This document shows, piece after piece, positions 21,660-31,723 of a stretch of DNA of 64,000 bases. The stretch's first letter is position 1, and each line of letters begins with the position of its first letter. The notes under the pieces are model-generated. The model did not search any database and was not told the DNA's origin. It saw nothing but the letters and a program-made list of their open reading frames with translations. The stretch comes from Desulfobulbaceae bacterium (GTDB lineage: Bacteria > Desulfobacterota > Desulfobulbia > Desulfobulbales > Desulfobulbaceae), in assembly GCA_019163135.1 (NCBI GenBank), contig JAFLKR010000003.1, positions 17,901 to 81,900 of the forward strand, given 5' to 3'. The position numbers and the translations under genes were made by a program.

Positions 21660-21675
21660 TGGCATTGAGCATGCA
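21660..21675 (+). promoter_or_regulatory. Predicted sigma-54 (-24/-12) promoter
   Basis: TGGCATTGAGCATGCA aligns with TGGCACGNNNNTTGCW with exact GG-N10-GC spacing. Confidence 0.6.
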
Positions 21676-21727
21676 TTACATCTAACGTTACAGAGATACT
21701 AACAGGAATACTCCTCGGAGCCGGTTG

Positions 21728-22207
21728 ATGACCAACAGGAAAATCAATAGTTCGCTCGTATTTTTATTGCTGCTCATGGCTGTGATAACGCCTGGAGAGG
21801 CCTTGGCGCTGCAGGTGCATGGCGAGCCCGAAGGATTGTATGTGCATCAGATGGCCCATCTCCATTATATTTTTGCAATTGGGTACTTTTTTTGGGATAT
21901 CAGGCGCTCCTCGTTTACCGGCCGTGGCTGGCGGTACCTTCAGTTGTTCTGTATCCTGATGACCTGCTGGAATATGATCGCCTTTGTTGGCCATCTCGCC
22001 GGGGTGTATTTAGACCCGCAAGCGCTGCTCCAAGCCGACCACTATTTTCAGACCCGGCTGCTCGGCCCGTTCACCCTTAATAAATATCTGTATTTTATTA
22101 CTAAACTTGACCATCTTATTTACGTGCCCGCCATGTTTTTTCTTTTTCTCGGCCTGCGGTCCTTTTATTTGTCAGTGGTCAAAACAACGGGCGAGGAGGG
22201 CAGATGA
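21728..22207 (+). CDS. Hypothetical multi-pass membrane protein
   Basis: ORF with several TM segments; ATGA overlap with downstream histidine kinase; in-frame ATG 21728. Confidence 0.65.
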   Translation: MTNRKINSSLVFLLLLMAVITPGEALALQVHGEPEGLYVHQMAHLHYIFAIGYFFWDIRRSSFTGRGWRYLQLFCILMTCWNMIAFVGHLAGVYLDPQALLQADHYFQTRLLGPFTLNKYLYFITKLDHLIYVPAMFFLFLGLRSFYLSVVKTTGEEGR

Positions 22208-23766
22208 ACAGTATTTCCATGCTGCCCACTGTTCTGGTCGACATTACCGGGTCCGCTGCCAACATGCTCTTTTCCTTCCTGGCCCTGTGGTATGCATTTA
22301 GGCTGACCCGGCTCAAACCGGATAATTTTCTCTGGGGTTATCTCTTTTATGTGACACTGGCGATTACCGCCTTTGCCATCTCAAGAGCCGTCGGTCATAT
22401 CGCCAAAGAATTTTTGTTTATCGTCGGGAGGGGGGATCTCTGGCGCGCAATTGCGCCGTATTCGGGTGGCATCAATACCCTGTGCATGATCTCGGTTTCG
22501 GCGGTAATGATTTTCTACCACAAGGGCGTGCAAGCTTATGAAGCCATTGAGCAGGAGGCGGCGAAGCTCAAACAATCCAAAATTCGCCTGACCCGCGCCG
22601 CCCGCGAGTTGAAAGAACTCAATCTCAACCTGGAGGACAAGGTCGAGGAACGAGCCGCAGAGTTGTCAAAATCGGAAAAGAAATTTCGCCATCTGTTCAC
22701 GGCTTCCAAAGACATGGTGTTCTTTACGGATAGCAACCAGGCCATTCTCGATATGAATGCCTCGGGTTCGGAAATGCTCGGCTATGCACTCCCCGAATCC
22801 ACGCGTCTCACCCTGCGCCATATTTTTCGCCACGAGGGTGATGTTGCAGTTTACGCCAAAATGCTGGAAAACGATGGGTATATCAGAGACTTAGAGTCGG
22901 AATTCAAGAAAAAAGATGGCTCCACCATTTATGTCCTGATTTCAGCTACCGCTCTTTATGACGAACAGGGACTGATGATCGGGTCCGAGGGGATAGCCAA
23001 GGATCTGACCCGGTTGAAAACCATGATGGAACAACTGGTTTCCAGCGAGAAAATGGCTACAGTCGGTCAGATGGCGGCGGGGATAGCCCATGAGATCAAC
23101 ACGCCTTTAGGTATTATCCTGGGCTATGCCCAACTGATGATGGATGATTTTGCCAAGGATTCTGAAACTTATCAGAACCTGGAGGTGATCGAACGCCAGA
23201 CCCAGGCCAGCCGGAAGATTGTCGCTGATCTGCTTAAATATTCACGGCAGTCCGGCAGTGCGCGGGAACCCATCAATCTCAACGAGATCATTAATGATGC
23301 GGTGGCGATTACCGAGCACAGTCTCAATCTTAACCATGTCAAGATTGGGCTGCAGTTGGCGGGAGACCTCCCGGCTCTGGTCGGCGACCCTGAAAAAATG
23401 CGGCAGGTGGTCGTCAATATGATTAATAACGCCTACCACGCCATGGAAGCCCAGGGCGGTGGTGAATTGATTCTTCGCACCCGCTACCCTGCCGGAGCGG
23501 ACAAGGTTATCGCCGAATTTCAGGACAGCGGGCATGGCATTCCGGAATCGATCAAGGCCCGGATTTTCGATCCTTTTTTTACCACCAAACCGGTGGGTAA
23601 GGGGACAGGGCTGGGGCTCTCCGTCTCCTATGGTATCATCCGGGAGCACGGTGGCACCATCGAGATTGAAAGTCCCGTTCAGGGCCTTGGGGGCATGACC
23701 ACGCCCGGGACCTTGTTTCGGCTGATTCTCCCGGTGGCCGTGGAGTCGGCGGCTATAAAAGAATAA
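22204..23766 (+). CDS. Membrane-bound PAS sensor histidine kinase
   Basis: N-terminal TM segments, [24 protein letters not shown] (H box), [18 protein letters not shown]. Confidence 0.93.
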   Translation: MNSISMLPTVLVDITGSAANMLFSFLALWYAFRLTRLKPDNFLWGYLFYVTLAITAFAISRAVGHIAKEFLFIVGRGDLWRAIAPYSGGINTLCMISVSAVMIFYHKGVQAYEAIEQEAAKLKQSKIRLTRAARELKELNLNLEDKVEERAAELSKSEKKFRHLFTASKDMVFFTDSNQAILDMNASGSEMLGYALPESTRLTLRHIFRHEGDVAVYAKMLENDGYIRDLESEFKKKDGSTIYVLISATALYDEQGLMIGSEGIAKDLTRLKTMMEQLVSSEKMATVGQMAAGIAHEINTPLGIILGYAQLMMDDFAKDSETYQNLEVIERQTQASRKIVADLLKYSRQSGSAREPINLNEIINDAVAITEHSLNLNHVKIGLQLAGDLPALVGDPEKMRQVVVNMINNAYHAMEAQGGGELILRTRYPAGADKVIAEFQDSGHGIPESIKARIFDPFFTTKPVGKGTGLGLSVSYGIIREHGGTIEIESPVQGLGGMTTPGTLFRLILPVAVESAAIKE

Positions 23767-23794
23767 TCGTTGGTATAACGTTTCAGGAGGAAAA

Positions 23795-24166
23795 ATGGCT
23801 GAAATACTCACCTTGGATGATGTCCTGGATGCCACAGTGCTGGTCGGCAAGATCCTGCGGAAAAAGGGGCATGTCGTCCATACTTTCACCGAAGAAGACG
23901 AGGCAGTGGCTTTTGCAAGGCAGCATCCGGTTGATTTGGCCATCCTCGACATCAAACTGAAAAAAATGAGCGGGATCGAAGTGCTGGCCATCCTGAAGGA
24001 GGACAACCCAGCCATGCGGGCCATCATGCTCACCGGGTATCCCACCGTGGAAACCGCCCGGGAAGCCATCAGCCTCGGGGCGGATGAGTACTGCGTCAAG
24101 CCGATTGACCGTTCCGAACTTGAGGAAAAGGTGGAAAAGGTTCTGGCAGCAAAACCCCGGCAGTAA
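23795..24166 (+). CDS. Single-domain response regulator
   Basis: VDLAILDIKLKKMSGIEVL, IMLTGYPTVETAREAISLGADEYCVKPI. Confidence 0.9.
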   Translation: MAEILTLDDVLDATVLVGKILRKKGHVVHTFTEEDEAVAFARQHPVDLAILDIKLKKMSGIEVLAILKEDNPAMRAIMLTGYPTVETAREAISLGADEYCVKPIDRSELEEKVEKVLAAKPRQ

Positions 24167-24230
24167 AGGGGGTTGAGTCCATTGTTCGTGCATGCCCAAT
24201 GCCATCGCCTAAGAGATAAAAGAGAGTATC

Positions 24231-25904
24231 GTGGATAATCCGCAGTCTCGTGAGCAGCAGTTTTTGGGGGTTTACCAGAAGGTGACCCGCCTGACGTCCA
24301 TGGTGCTCGATCATCAGGAAATCATGGAGACTGTCGTTCGCAGTCTGCCGGCGTTGTTGACCATTGATGCCTGCACCATCAGGCTGCTGGACCTCTCCAC
24401 CCGTTCTTTTGTCCTGGGGGCGGCCCATGGGGTCTCGCTGGAATATCTTTCGCGGGAAGTGATCGATACCGAAGCAACCATGGCCATGATCCAATCGGGA
24501 TTTCCGGTGTACAGCACCCACCTGGACCAGGATCCGTTCCTGCCGTTCCGGGAGGCCGCCAACCGTGAGGGGATCAAGAGCGTGCTGACCCTGCCGATCG
24601 TTTTTCAGAGCAAACTCATCGGGATCATGCGCTTGCTGACCCGAACCGAACGAAATTTTACCTCCGAAGAGATTTCGTTTGCCATGGCCTTGGCGGAACA
24701 GGTGGGCATTGCCATTGCCCATGGCCGGATGTTCAAAGAGATGGAAGCGCAACTTGATTTTCTCCGGGAAATACAGGGCCTTTCCACCCTGGTGAATTCA
24801 ACCCTTGATTTGGACCTTATTCTGCGGACCATGGTCGAGCGGGTGGCTATCACCATGGGGGCCAAGGGCTGCACCTTGCGACTGCTCAATCCGGCCACCA
24901 ACAAACTGGAACTGGCTGCGGCCTTCGGGGTTTCCGGCGCGTATCTGCAGCGGGGAACGGTCGAAAGTGAACGGAATATCCAGTTGGTGCTCACCGGAGA
25001 ACCGGTGGCCATATACGATATAAGTCATGATCAACGGGTTGATTACCGACAGCAGATGGCGGATGAGGGAATCGTCTCGCTGCTGGCAGTGCCGTTAAAG
25101 GTCAATGAAGAGATCATCGGCGTCATGCGGATTCTCGCCGATGTGCCCCGGGTGTTCACCGGCACGGAAGTGCAGTTTGCCGTAACCCTGGCCGAGGTTG
25201 GCGCAACCGCCATCCGCAATGCCAGGAATTACCAGAAAATCACGCTGCTGTTCGGGCAGATCGAAGAGCATGAACGCTTTCTTAACGACATCATCAACAG
25301 CCTGCAGCACCAGTTGCTGGTTTTTGATCGGAATCGGCGGGTGGTGCTTGCCAATCAGGTCTTTCTTGCCGCCATGGAAAAGGATGAGGCCGAGGTGCTG
25401 GGGATGGATTATGGCGATCTCTGCAGCGGTGCTGCCGGGAAAGCCTCTTGCCCGGTAGATCAGGTACTACAGGATAGGAAGATGATGCCGTTGGTCCAGG
25501 AATTCAGTTCAGGTGATCAGCAACGCTGGTTCGAACGGACCGCTTCGCCCCTGTATGATGCCGATGGTCGGGTCGAGTATGTGATCGAGATCATTCGCGA
25601 TATCACCAGCGAGCATCTGCTGGCCGAAGAAAAGGTGCAGAGCGGCAAGTTGCAGGGCATAGTGGAACTTGCCGGAACCGTAGCTCATGAAATCAACAGC
25701 CCGCTTTTTGCGGCCTTGGGCACTGCGCAGTTGCTTGCCGAAGAAAGCAAAACGACTGAAATGGTCGATGAACTTGAAATCATAATAAGAAATTTGAAAC
25801 AAATCAGTGCGTTGACCCAAAAGATGACCGCTATGACCGGCTTTACTGGCAGGGAGTATGTGGGTACGAGCACGATCTTGTCGTTTACGGACGAACACAG
25901 ATGA
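24231..25904 (+). CDS. GAF-GAF-PAS protein with C-terminal HisKA-like dimerisation domain but no HATPase domain
   Basis: Two GAF-like units, PAS, ELAGTVAHEINSPLFAALGTAQLL (H box), terminates shortly after. Confidence 0.8.
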   Translation: MDNPQSREQQFLGVYQKVTRLTSMVLDHQEIMETVVRSLPALLTIDACTIRLLDLSTRSFVLGAAHGVSLEYLSREVIDTEATMAMIQSGFPVYSTHLDQDPFLPFREAANREGIKSVLTLPIVFQSKLIGIMRLLTRTERNFTSEEISFAMALAEQVGIAIAHGRMFKEMEAQLDFLREIQGLSTLVNSTLDLDLILRTMVERVAITMGAKGCTLRLLNPATNKLELAAAFGVSGAYLQRGTVESERNIQLVLTGEPVAIYDISHDQRVDYRQQMADEGIVSLLAVPLKVNEEIIGVMRILADVPRVFTGTEVQFAVTLAEVGATAIRNARNYQKITLLFGQIEEHERFLNDIINSLQHQLLVFDRNRRVVLANQVFLAAMEKDEAEVLGMDYGDLCSGAAGKASCPVDQVLQDRKMMPLVQEFSSGDQQRWFERTASPLYDADGRVEYVIEIIRDITSEHLLAEEKVQSGKLQGIVELAGTVAHEINSPLFAALGTAQLLAEESKTTEMVDELEIIIRNLKQISALTQKMTAMTGFTGREYVGTSTILSFTDEHR

Positions 25905-26100
25905 TGTCCACGACCAGGATAAAGGAGGTGGACAAGCAAGGGTAAGGCATGCTGGCCTTGTTGGAATCTGACGAGGAAGGCACCGTCGGGTGTCCGGCTA
26001 AGGTCTGCTACAGCAGGTGCGTAAACGGTTTTTAAATGGTGCAGCCCGATTTTTTCAGCTTCGGGTGGTGCGGAATTAACGATAAAAAGGAGATAGGGGT

Positions 26101-27345
26101 ATGAAAAAAAGAGTTGGGATCTTACCATGGCTTTTCTCGGCAATGGTGGTGCTTTTCGGAGTGCATGCAGGGATTGCGGCCGAACCGGTTGCGACGGCGG
26201 CAGCAGGGCAGGCCGCGGCAGGGGCAATGACAGCGCCGACCATCACTATTGATAAAACCGAGCTCAATAATGGCGGTGCTATCAAGGTTAGTGGTCAGGC
26301 GCCAGCGGGTAAACCGGTTTTCCTTGAAGTATGGGCGGCAGATCACTCGGTTCGCGCCAACCGTTTCGACAGTGAAAAAGACAAAAAAACCGGCATCCGG
26401 CCCTATATTTTCTACATCACCAGCGAGATGCCGGCCTATTACAAAACTTTTGTGCCCAAGGATCTGCAGCCGAAGATTGATGCGGCCAAGAAAGAAGGGA
26501 AGAAGTGGAGCTATTCCGCACTCCTCAAAGACCTAGGCGCTGATCTCGCCTATTCCGTACCGGCCAAGGCCAAGATTGATCGGTACCAATCGACTCTGGT
26601 GGCCAGCGTGGTCGGTAGTCGGGGTGATTTGCTCCCGGCTATGGACGAGAAAGAAAACAAAAGTCGTTCCATGCAGTTGGTCAAGGCGCGTTTCCAGAGT
26701 ATCGACAAGGTGGTGGCCGCGGCCGTCGAAGTCAAGCCTGACGGTTCCTATACTGCCGATATCAAAATCCGTGATGGACTGGCGCCCGGTAAGTATAAGA
26801 TCGTGGCCGTGGTCGATAAAAATGTGAAAAGCGAGGCCGTCACTTTTGAAAATAAGATAGCTTTCCCAACGGTTTATTTAGAGAATGCCGGGACTAGCAT
26901 GAATCTGATCTATCCCTTTGTGCTGACCCTGGTGGTCGCCATCTTCGGGGTACTCATGGGCGCTGGTGGCGGTTTTATCATGAATCCATTGCTGTTGGCC
27001 CTCTTTCCGGCCCTGCCGCATACCATTGTTGCCGGCACGGTTACGCCTACCGTGTTGTTTTCGCAGGGCAGCGGTATCTACAATTACTCCAAAATCAAGT
27101 TTATCAGTTGGAAGTTGGGGACCGGTATCGGTTGCGCCATGCTGCTGGGCGCGTTCATCGGCCCCAAGTTGACCGAAATGATCACTCTGGATCAGTTTAA
27201 ATTCGCTTTTGGCTGGATTCTGATAATTTTGGCCGCGCTGATGCTCTGGCAGACAATGCCGGGATATCTGGCCAAGAACAAAAAGGAGCAATCCATTTTG
27301 AAAGAATTCAAAAAGCGTGCTGAAGAAACGGCCAAAGGCAAATAA
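26101..27345 (+). CDS. TauE/SafE (TSUP) family half-permease with N-terminal periplasmic domain
   Basis: Signal peptide, Ig-like periplasmic region, then VFGVLMGAGGGFIMNPLLLALFP-type TSUP motif. Confidence 0.78.
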   Translation: MKKRVGILPWLFSAMVVLFGVHAGIAAEPVATAAAGQAAAGAMTAPTITIDKTELNNGGAIKVSGQAPAGKPVFLEVWAADHSVRANRFDSEKDKKTGIRPYIFYITSEMPAYYKTFVPKDLQPKIDAAKKEGKKWSYSALLKDLGADLAYSVPAKAKIDRYQSTLVASVVGSRGDLLPAMDEKENKSRSMQLVKARFQSIDKVVAAAVEVKPDGSYTADIKIRDGLAPGKYKIVAVVDKNVKSEAVTFENKIAFPTVYLENAGTSMNLIYPFVLTLVVAIFGVLMGAGGGFIMNPLLLALFPALPHTIVAGTVTPTVLFSQGSGIYNYSKIKFISWKLGTGIGCAMLLGAFIGPKLTEMITLDQFKFAFGWILIILAALMLWQTMPGYLAKNKKEQSILKEFKKRAEETAKGK

Positions 27346-27372
27346 TAAGCGAAATTCGAGGAGGAATCCGTT

Positions 27373-27762
27373 ATGAAAGTAGATTTTTGGGGACAAGAAT
27401 TTGAAGTAAACATGGTGGTCGGTTGCATCGGCGGTTTTTTGATTGCCGTAATGTCTTCGATGTTTGGGTTCGGCGGTGGTCCGTTCATGGTGCCGTTGAT
27501 GACGGTGGCCTTGCGACTGCCCATGTACCTGGTGGTCGGCAGTTCGTTGCTGGCGATTTTTTTCAGCACCTCGGTCAGCACAGTTCGTCATTATCAGTTC
27601 GGTAATTTCGACTTGATATTTTTCCTGGCCATGTTTCCTGCGGCCCTGCTGGGCGGGTATATCGGACCGCAGATCGCCAAACGGGTCAGTCCGTTGGTGG
27701 TGAAGCGGGTTGCCTGCGCCGGACTGTTGCTGCTGGCACTCAACTTGCTCGGCTTGTATTAA
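27373..27762 (+). CDS. TauE/SafE (TSUP) family half-permease, second half
   Basis: VMSSMFGFGGGPFMVPLMTVALRLPMYLVVGSSLLAIFFSTSVSTVRH; own SD GAGGAGG. Confidence 0.78.
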   Translation: MKVDFWGQEFEVNMVVGCIGGFLIAVMSSMFGFGGGPFMVPLMTVALRLPMYLVVGSSLLAIFFSTSVSTVRHYQFGNFDLIFFLAMFPAALLGGYIGPQIAKRVSPLVVKRVACAGLLLLALNLLGLY

Positions 27763-27836
27763 GAGGCCGAGTGTCGGCAGGCGACCGCAACGCCTGACCT
27801 TTTGATTTTATTAGATTTCTTTGCAAGAGTAAGGAT

Positions 27837-27871
27837 GCCGGGACCTATTGTATAGGTCCCGGCTTTTTTTT
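27837..27871 (+). terminator. Rho-independent terminator after the TSUP genes
   Basis: GCCGGGACCTAT-TGT-ATAGGTCCCGGC-TTTTTTTT, perfect 12-bp stem. Confidence 0.95.
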
Positions 27872-28059
27872 CAACGGGGATTGCCCTTAGCAACCAGGGG
27901 CAGCCCTTTCGCGTATTTACTGCTTCCATTACCTGCCATCGTTGTTCTCCTCTTTTTTTTCGCGATATCCGTGGTATAGTGCCGGGGAAAAAAAGTAACA
28001 GATCGAGTAACTTCCGTAACAAAGAATAGCAATGCACGCCGGGTTTGGTATCATTTCCA

Positions 28060-29397
28060 ATGAATAAATGCATCATATCTTTACTGTTGATGGTCGTGAC
28101 CATTTTCCTTGGAGCAACCGGCTATCATTTCATCGAGCGTTATCCGGTGATCGATGCGTTTTACATGGCGGTGATCACAATTACTACCGTCGGCTTTGGC
28201 GAGATTTATCCCCTTTCGGAAATTGGGCGATTGTTCACCATCGGGCTGATCCTGGTTGGCTTTGTGGTGCTTGGTTTTTTTGGAAGTTCCTTGGTAGAGC
28301 TTTTGCTCGAGAGAGTCTGGAGCGGTGATATAAAAGGGAAAAAAATGAAAAAACAGATAGCGCGCTTAAAGCATCATCACATTATCTGCGGCTATGGCAG
28401 AGTCGGTAAAGTTGCAGCCCAGCATCTTTTTGAAGCAGGGGCCAGCTTCGTGGTCATCGACTCCTCACCAGCCACCTGCGAACAACTGCAGGAACGCGGT
28501 TATCCCTACGTGGAGGGTGATGCCACTCGCGAGTCCATCCTCATGGAAGCACGGATCAAAGAGGCAAGCGGTTTGCTTGCCCTGGTGCAGTCGGATCCCC
28601 ATAATCTTTTTATCGTCTTGAGCGCCAGAGAACTCAATCCAACTTTGCATATTATTGCGCGCTCCGAAGATAAATACACCGAGAAGAAAATATTGAAGGC
28701 CGGAGCCGACGCTATCATCTCTCCTTTTGATTCCGCCGGTCGGCAGATAGCCGATAATCTGCTGGCTGCCACCGGTGGTCACCTCAAACTGACAACGGTA
28801 AATCAGATACAACTGCAACCCGAATGGATCATTGTTCAAGAAGGATCCGGGATGATCAATGAATCGATTGCCGCCATTGCCCATTCGATGCGCCACGATA
28901 TCATCGGCCTGCGTCGTAATGCTGTCGACATGCTGCAGCCCACCGGTGAAACCGTTATACTGCAGGGGGATCAGTTGTTGATTATCTCCGAACAAAGCGA
29001 AATCACCGCACCGGAAACCCTGCAGGTCATCCCAAAAAAAATCGTGATTGTCGATGATAACCCGGTGATAGTCAGGCTCTTCGCCAGATTGTTTCAAAAG
29101 GCCGGTTTTCATCCTTTTACCGCAGACAGCGGCGATACAGGCCTTGCCCTCATTCTTCAGGAAAAACCGGCTGCGGCGGTGGTTGATTTTATGCTTCCCG
29201 GATTGAACGGGTTGGAAGTCTGCCGACGGGTTCGGCAGGAATACCAGGGAGGACCCATTAAGCTCATTGTGTTCACCGGAGATGACGATCTGCAGTTGCG
29301 TATGAGATGCCTGGAGGCCGGAGCTGACGACGTTATTGTCAAGAGCTCTGATACCGCTGAAATTATAGGCGTTGTTTCCAGGCTCGTTCATCCCTGA
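28060..29397 (+). CDS. K+ channel (pore) - TrkA-N/RCK - TrkA-C - response regulator receiver fusion
   Basis: Filter ITTVGFGEIYPLSEIGR; RCK HHIICGYGRVGKVAAQHL; REC KIVIVDDNPVIVRLF...AAVVDFMLPGLNGLEV...IVFTGDDD...VIVKSSD. Confidence 0.9.
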   Translation: MNKCIISLLLMVVTIFLGATGYHFIERYPVIDAFYMAVITITTVGFGEIYPLSEIGRLFTIGLILVGFVVLGFFGSSLVELLLERVWSGDIKGKKMKKQIARLKHHHIICGYGRVGKVAAQHLFEAGASFVVIDSSPATCEQLQERGYPYVEGDATRESILMEARIKEASGLLALVQSDPHNLFIVLSARELNPTLHIIARSEDKYTEKKILKAGADAIISPFDSAGRQIADNLLAATGGHLKLTTVNQIQLQPEWIIVQEGSGMINESIAAIAHSMRHDIIGLRRNAVDMLQPTGETVILQGDQLLIISEQSEITAPETLQVIPKKIVIVDDNPVIVRLFARLFQKAGFHPFTADSGDTGLALILQEKPAAAVVDFMLPGLNGLEVCRRVRQEYQGGPIKLIVFTGDDDLQLRMRCLEAGADDVIVKSSDTAEIIGVVSRLVHP

Positions 29398-29506
29398 TCG
29401 GTTTTTTTTTCTTCAATTTCGTGGAAATGGCTCAGCTCGCGATTATCACCCTTCAGTCGGGGCCTTGGATGGTCGGTCGTGGTTACTAAAAAAACAATTT
29501 CCTCTT

Positions 29507-29535
29507 GCCATTATTGGCTTAGAATGTGATACTAA
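29507..29535 (+). promoter_or_regulatory. Possible sigma-70 promoter for the PilZ gene
   Basis: TTGCCA-N17-GATACT about 40 bp upstream of the PilZ start. Confidence 0.35.
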
Positions 29536-29572
29536 AGCAAATTACGCCGATTTTTCTATTTAGGTGGAAGAG

Positions 29573-29980
29573 ATGAAAACAGCAGGGCCGATCGCGCTCA
29601 GTCCTGAAAAACGAAGAGATACGCGGGTGATTTTTACCCGCAGTGTCAAACTCTTCGTCAAGGGGAAATTGCAAGGCCGATATCCCGCGAGGAACCTGAG
29701 TTTGGGTGGCCTGTTTATTGAAGGTACTGTCAATATACCCGATGGTGAGGATTGCCATCTCGAATTGCATGAAACCGGCCGTCATTCCAGCCTTATTTTG
29801 ACTTTTTCTGGAAAAGTGATTCGGCAAGATAAAGATGGGGTCGGGGTCAAATTCACCAGCATGGGAGAAGACAGTTTTATGTTTCTACAGACCATGGTCT
29901 TGTATTCATCTGACGAACCTGTCGGGGTTGCAGAACAATTTCTTGAGACCTTTAATTCTGACAAAGCCTCAAGTGGTTAA
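29573..29980 (+). CDS. PilZ domain protein
   Basis: KRRDTRVIF (RxxxR) and ARNLSLGGLFIEG (NxSxxG) followed by beta-rich sequence. Confidence 0.8.
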   Translation: MKTAGPIALSPEKRRDTRVIFTRSVKLFVKGKLQGRYPARNLSLGGLFIEGTVNIPDGEDCHLELHETGRHSSLILTFSGKVIRQDKDGVGVKFTSMGEDSFMFLQTMVLYSSDEPVGVAEQFLETFNSDKASSG

Positions 29981-30040
29981 TGTCATGTGGAAAAGATAAA
30001 AAGGCTCTTGTTTTGTTGTGGGGCATGAATTTTTTTTGCA

Positions 30041-30046
30041 TATAAT
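30041..30046 (+). promoter_or_regulatory. -10 element (extended, TGCATATAAT) for mla operon
   Basis: Consensus TATAAT about 55 bp upstream of mlaE; no good -35 seen. Confidence 0.4.
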
Positions 30047-30101
30047 CTGTCCACTTATTTATTCCTAGAACCGTTGACGGCCTTATCCAACGACCCTTTG
30101 C

Positions 30102-30920
30102 ATGAATCAACCTGAAAAAAAAATATTTATATTGTTCCGGGGACTAGGTGCGCTAGGTGAACAAAGCCTATATATCCTGACTGACCTCGGCAGGATGGGA
30201 ACTTTTTTGTTTTTTGCCCTTGTCGGTCTGTTTAAAAGACCCTTTCGTTTCAGGGAACTACTCAAACAACTCGCTTTTATCGGTGCCGGATCCTTCTCGG
30301 TTATTTTTTTTACCGCCCTTTCCTCGGGAATGGTGCTTGGACTGCAAGGGTATTATTCCCTCAATAAATTCGGAGCCGAGGGGATGCTGGGGTCGGCAGT
30401 CTCGCTCACTTTGATCATGGAATTAGGCCCAATCCTGACAGCTTTGATGGTTACCGGCAGGGCGGGGTCTTCGATGTGCGCTGAAATTGGTATTATGCGG
30501 ATTTCCGAACAGATAGATGCCTTGGAATGCATGGCTATCGATCCTTTCCGCTATCTCATTTCGCCTAAATTTCTCGCGGTATTAATCTCCGTGCCGTTGC
30601 TGACTGCGGTGTTTGATGTTGTGGGCCTTATGGGCGGATATTTGACTGGGGTCCTATTAAAAGGGGTTAACAGCGGTTCCTTCTTTAACGGGATGCAGCA
30701 AAGCGTCACGAATCACGATATCCGCATGGGGGTTATCAAATCTGTGGTTTTCGCCCTGCTGCTGGTATGGATTAGCACCGGGCGCGGGTATTTTGTTCAA
30801 AAGATTCGTGGTGCTGGTTTTGGGGCGGAAAGCGTCAGTAAGGTGACAACCCAGGCCGTGGTGTTGTCCTCGATTTCGGTGTTGATTTTTGATTATCTAC
30901 TGACTGCGGTGTTGTTGTGA
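30102..30920 (+). CDS. mlaE: MlaE family ABC transporter permease
   Basis: TALSSGMVLGLQGYYSLNKFG, ELGPILTALMVTGRAGSSMCAEIGIMRISEQIDALECMAIDP. Confidence 0.94.
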   Translation: MNQPEKKIFILFRGLGALGEQSLYILTDLGRMGTFLFFALVGLFKRPFRFRELLKQLAFIGAGSFSVIFFTALSSGMVLGLQGYYSLNKFGAEGMLGSAVSLTLIMELGPILTALMVTGRAGSSMCAEIGIMRISEQIDALECMAIDPFRYLISPKFLAVLISVPLLTAVFDVVGLMGGYLTGVLLKGVNSGSFFNGMQQSVTNHDIRMGVIKSVVFALLLVWISTGRGYFVQKIRGAGFGAESVSKVTTQAVVLSSISVLIFDYLLTAVLL

Positions 30921-31702
30921 TTTCCGCTGACCTTTCATCGCCTGATGCGGCGATACGTTTTGTCGATGTTTGTAAATCCTTCGGCGAAGGAACCAGGCGG
31001 CATATGGTCCTGGATCGAGTTAGTTTTTCGGTACCACAGGGGTTGACGACTGTTATCGCCGGTGGCAGCGGTCAAGGGAAAAGTGTCATCCTCAAATTAA
31101 TCCTCGGCCTACTTCGGCCGGACTCGGGCCAAGTGCTGGTAGGCGAGCAAGATGTAACGACCATGGGATATAGGGCGCTCCAGGAATTGCGGATGCGGTT
31201 TGGCGTACTCTTTCAGGGTTCGGCACTGTTTGATTCCTTGACCGTATTTGAAAATATTGCACTTCCTTTGCGTGAACGAACCGGGCTCTCCTCTGAAGAA
31301 ATCCATAATCGAGTTGCGGCCACACTCGACCAACTTGAGCTGACTGGCCATGAAGAAAAGTTTCCGGCTCAACTTAGTGGCGGCATGAAAAAACGGGTTG
31401 GTCTAGCGCGGGCGCTGCAATTGGAGCCTAAAATTGTGCTTTTTGACGAACCGACTACTGGGCTTGATCCGGTTATGACTAAGGAAATCTACGAGTTGTT
31501 TGCAGTCACCCAAAAAAAAATGGGATACACTGCGGTGATAGTCAGTCATGATATTCCGCAGATTTTTTCGCTGGCTGATCAAATAATATTATTGAATAAA
31601 GGTGAGTTGGATGTGTTCGCCGATGCAGACCAGATCCCTCATTCAAGCAAGCCTTTTATTCGAGAGTTTGCACGCATGGTGATGGGGCAGCAGGTCCCCT
31701 GA
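30917..31702 (+). CDS. mlaF: MlaF-like ABC transporter ATP-binding protein
   Basis: GGSGQGKSVILKLILGLLRPDSG Walker A variant, QLSGGMKKRVGLARAL, IVLFDEPTTGLDP. Confidence 0.94.
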   Translation: MISADLSSPDAAIRFVDVCKSFGEGTRRHMVLDRVSFSVPQGLTTVIAGGSGQGKSVILKLILGLLRPDSGQVLVGEQDVTTMGYRALQELRMRFGVLFQGSALFDSLTVFENIALPLRERTGLSSEEIHNRVAATLDQLELTGHEEKFPAQLSGGMKKRVGLARALQLEPKIVLFDEPTTGLDPVMTKEIYELFAVTQKKMGYTAVIVSHDIPQIFSLADQIILLNKGELDVFADADQIPHSSKPFIREFARMVMGQQVP

Positions 31703-31723
31703 AGAACAAAAGGAGAAACGTTT

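Noticed and set aside
27345-27373. Frameshift or sequencing error splitting the TSUP gene
   Set aside because: The second ORF has its own strong SD and start codon and each half has a complete motif, so a genuine split is more likely.
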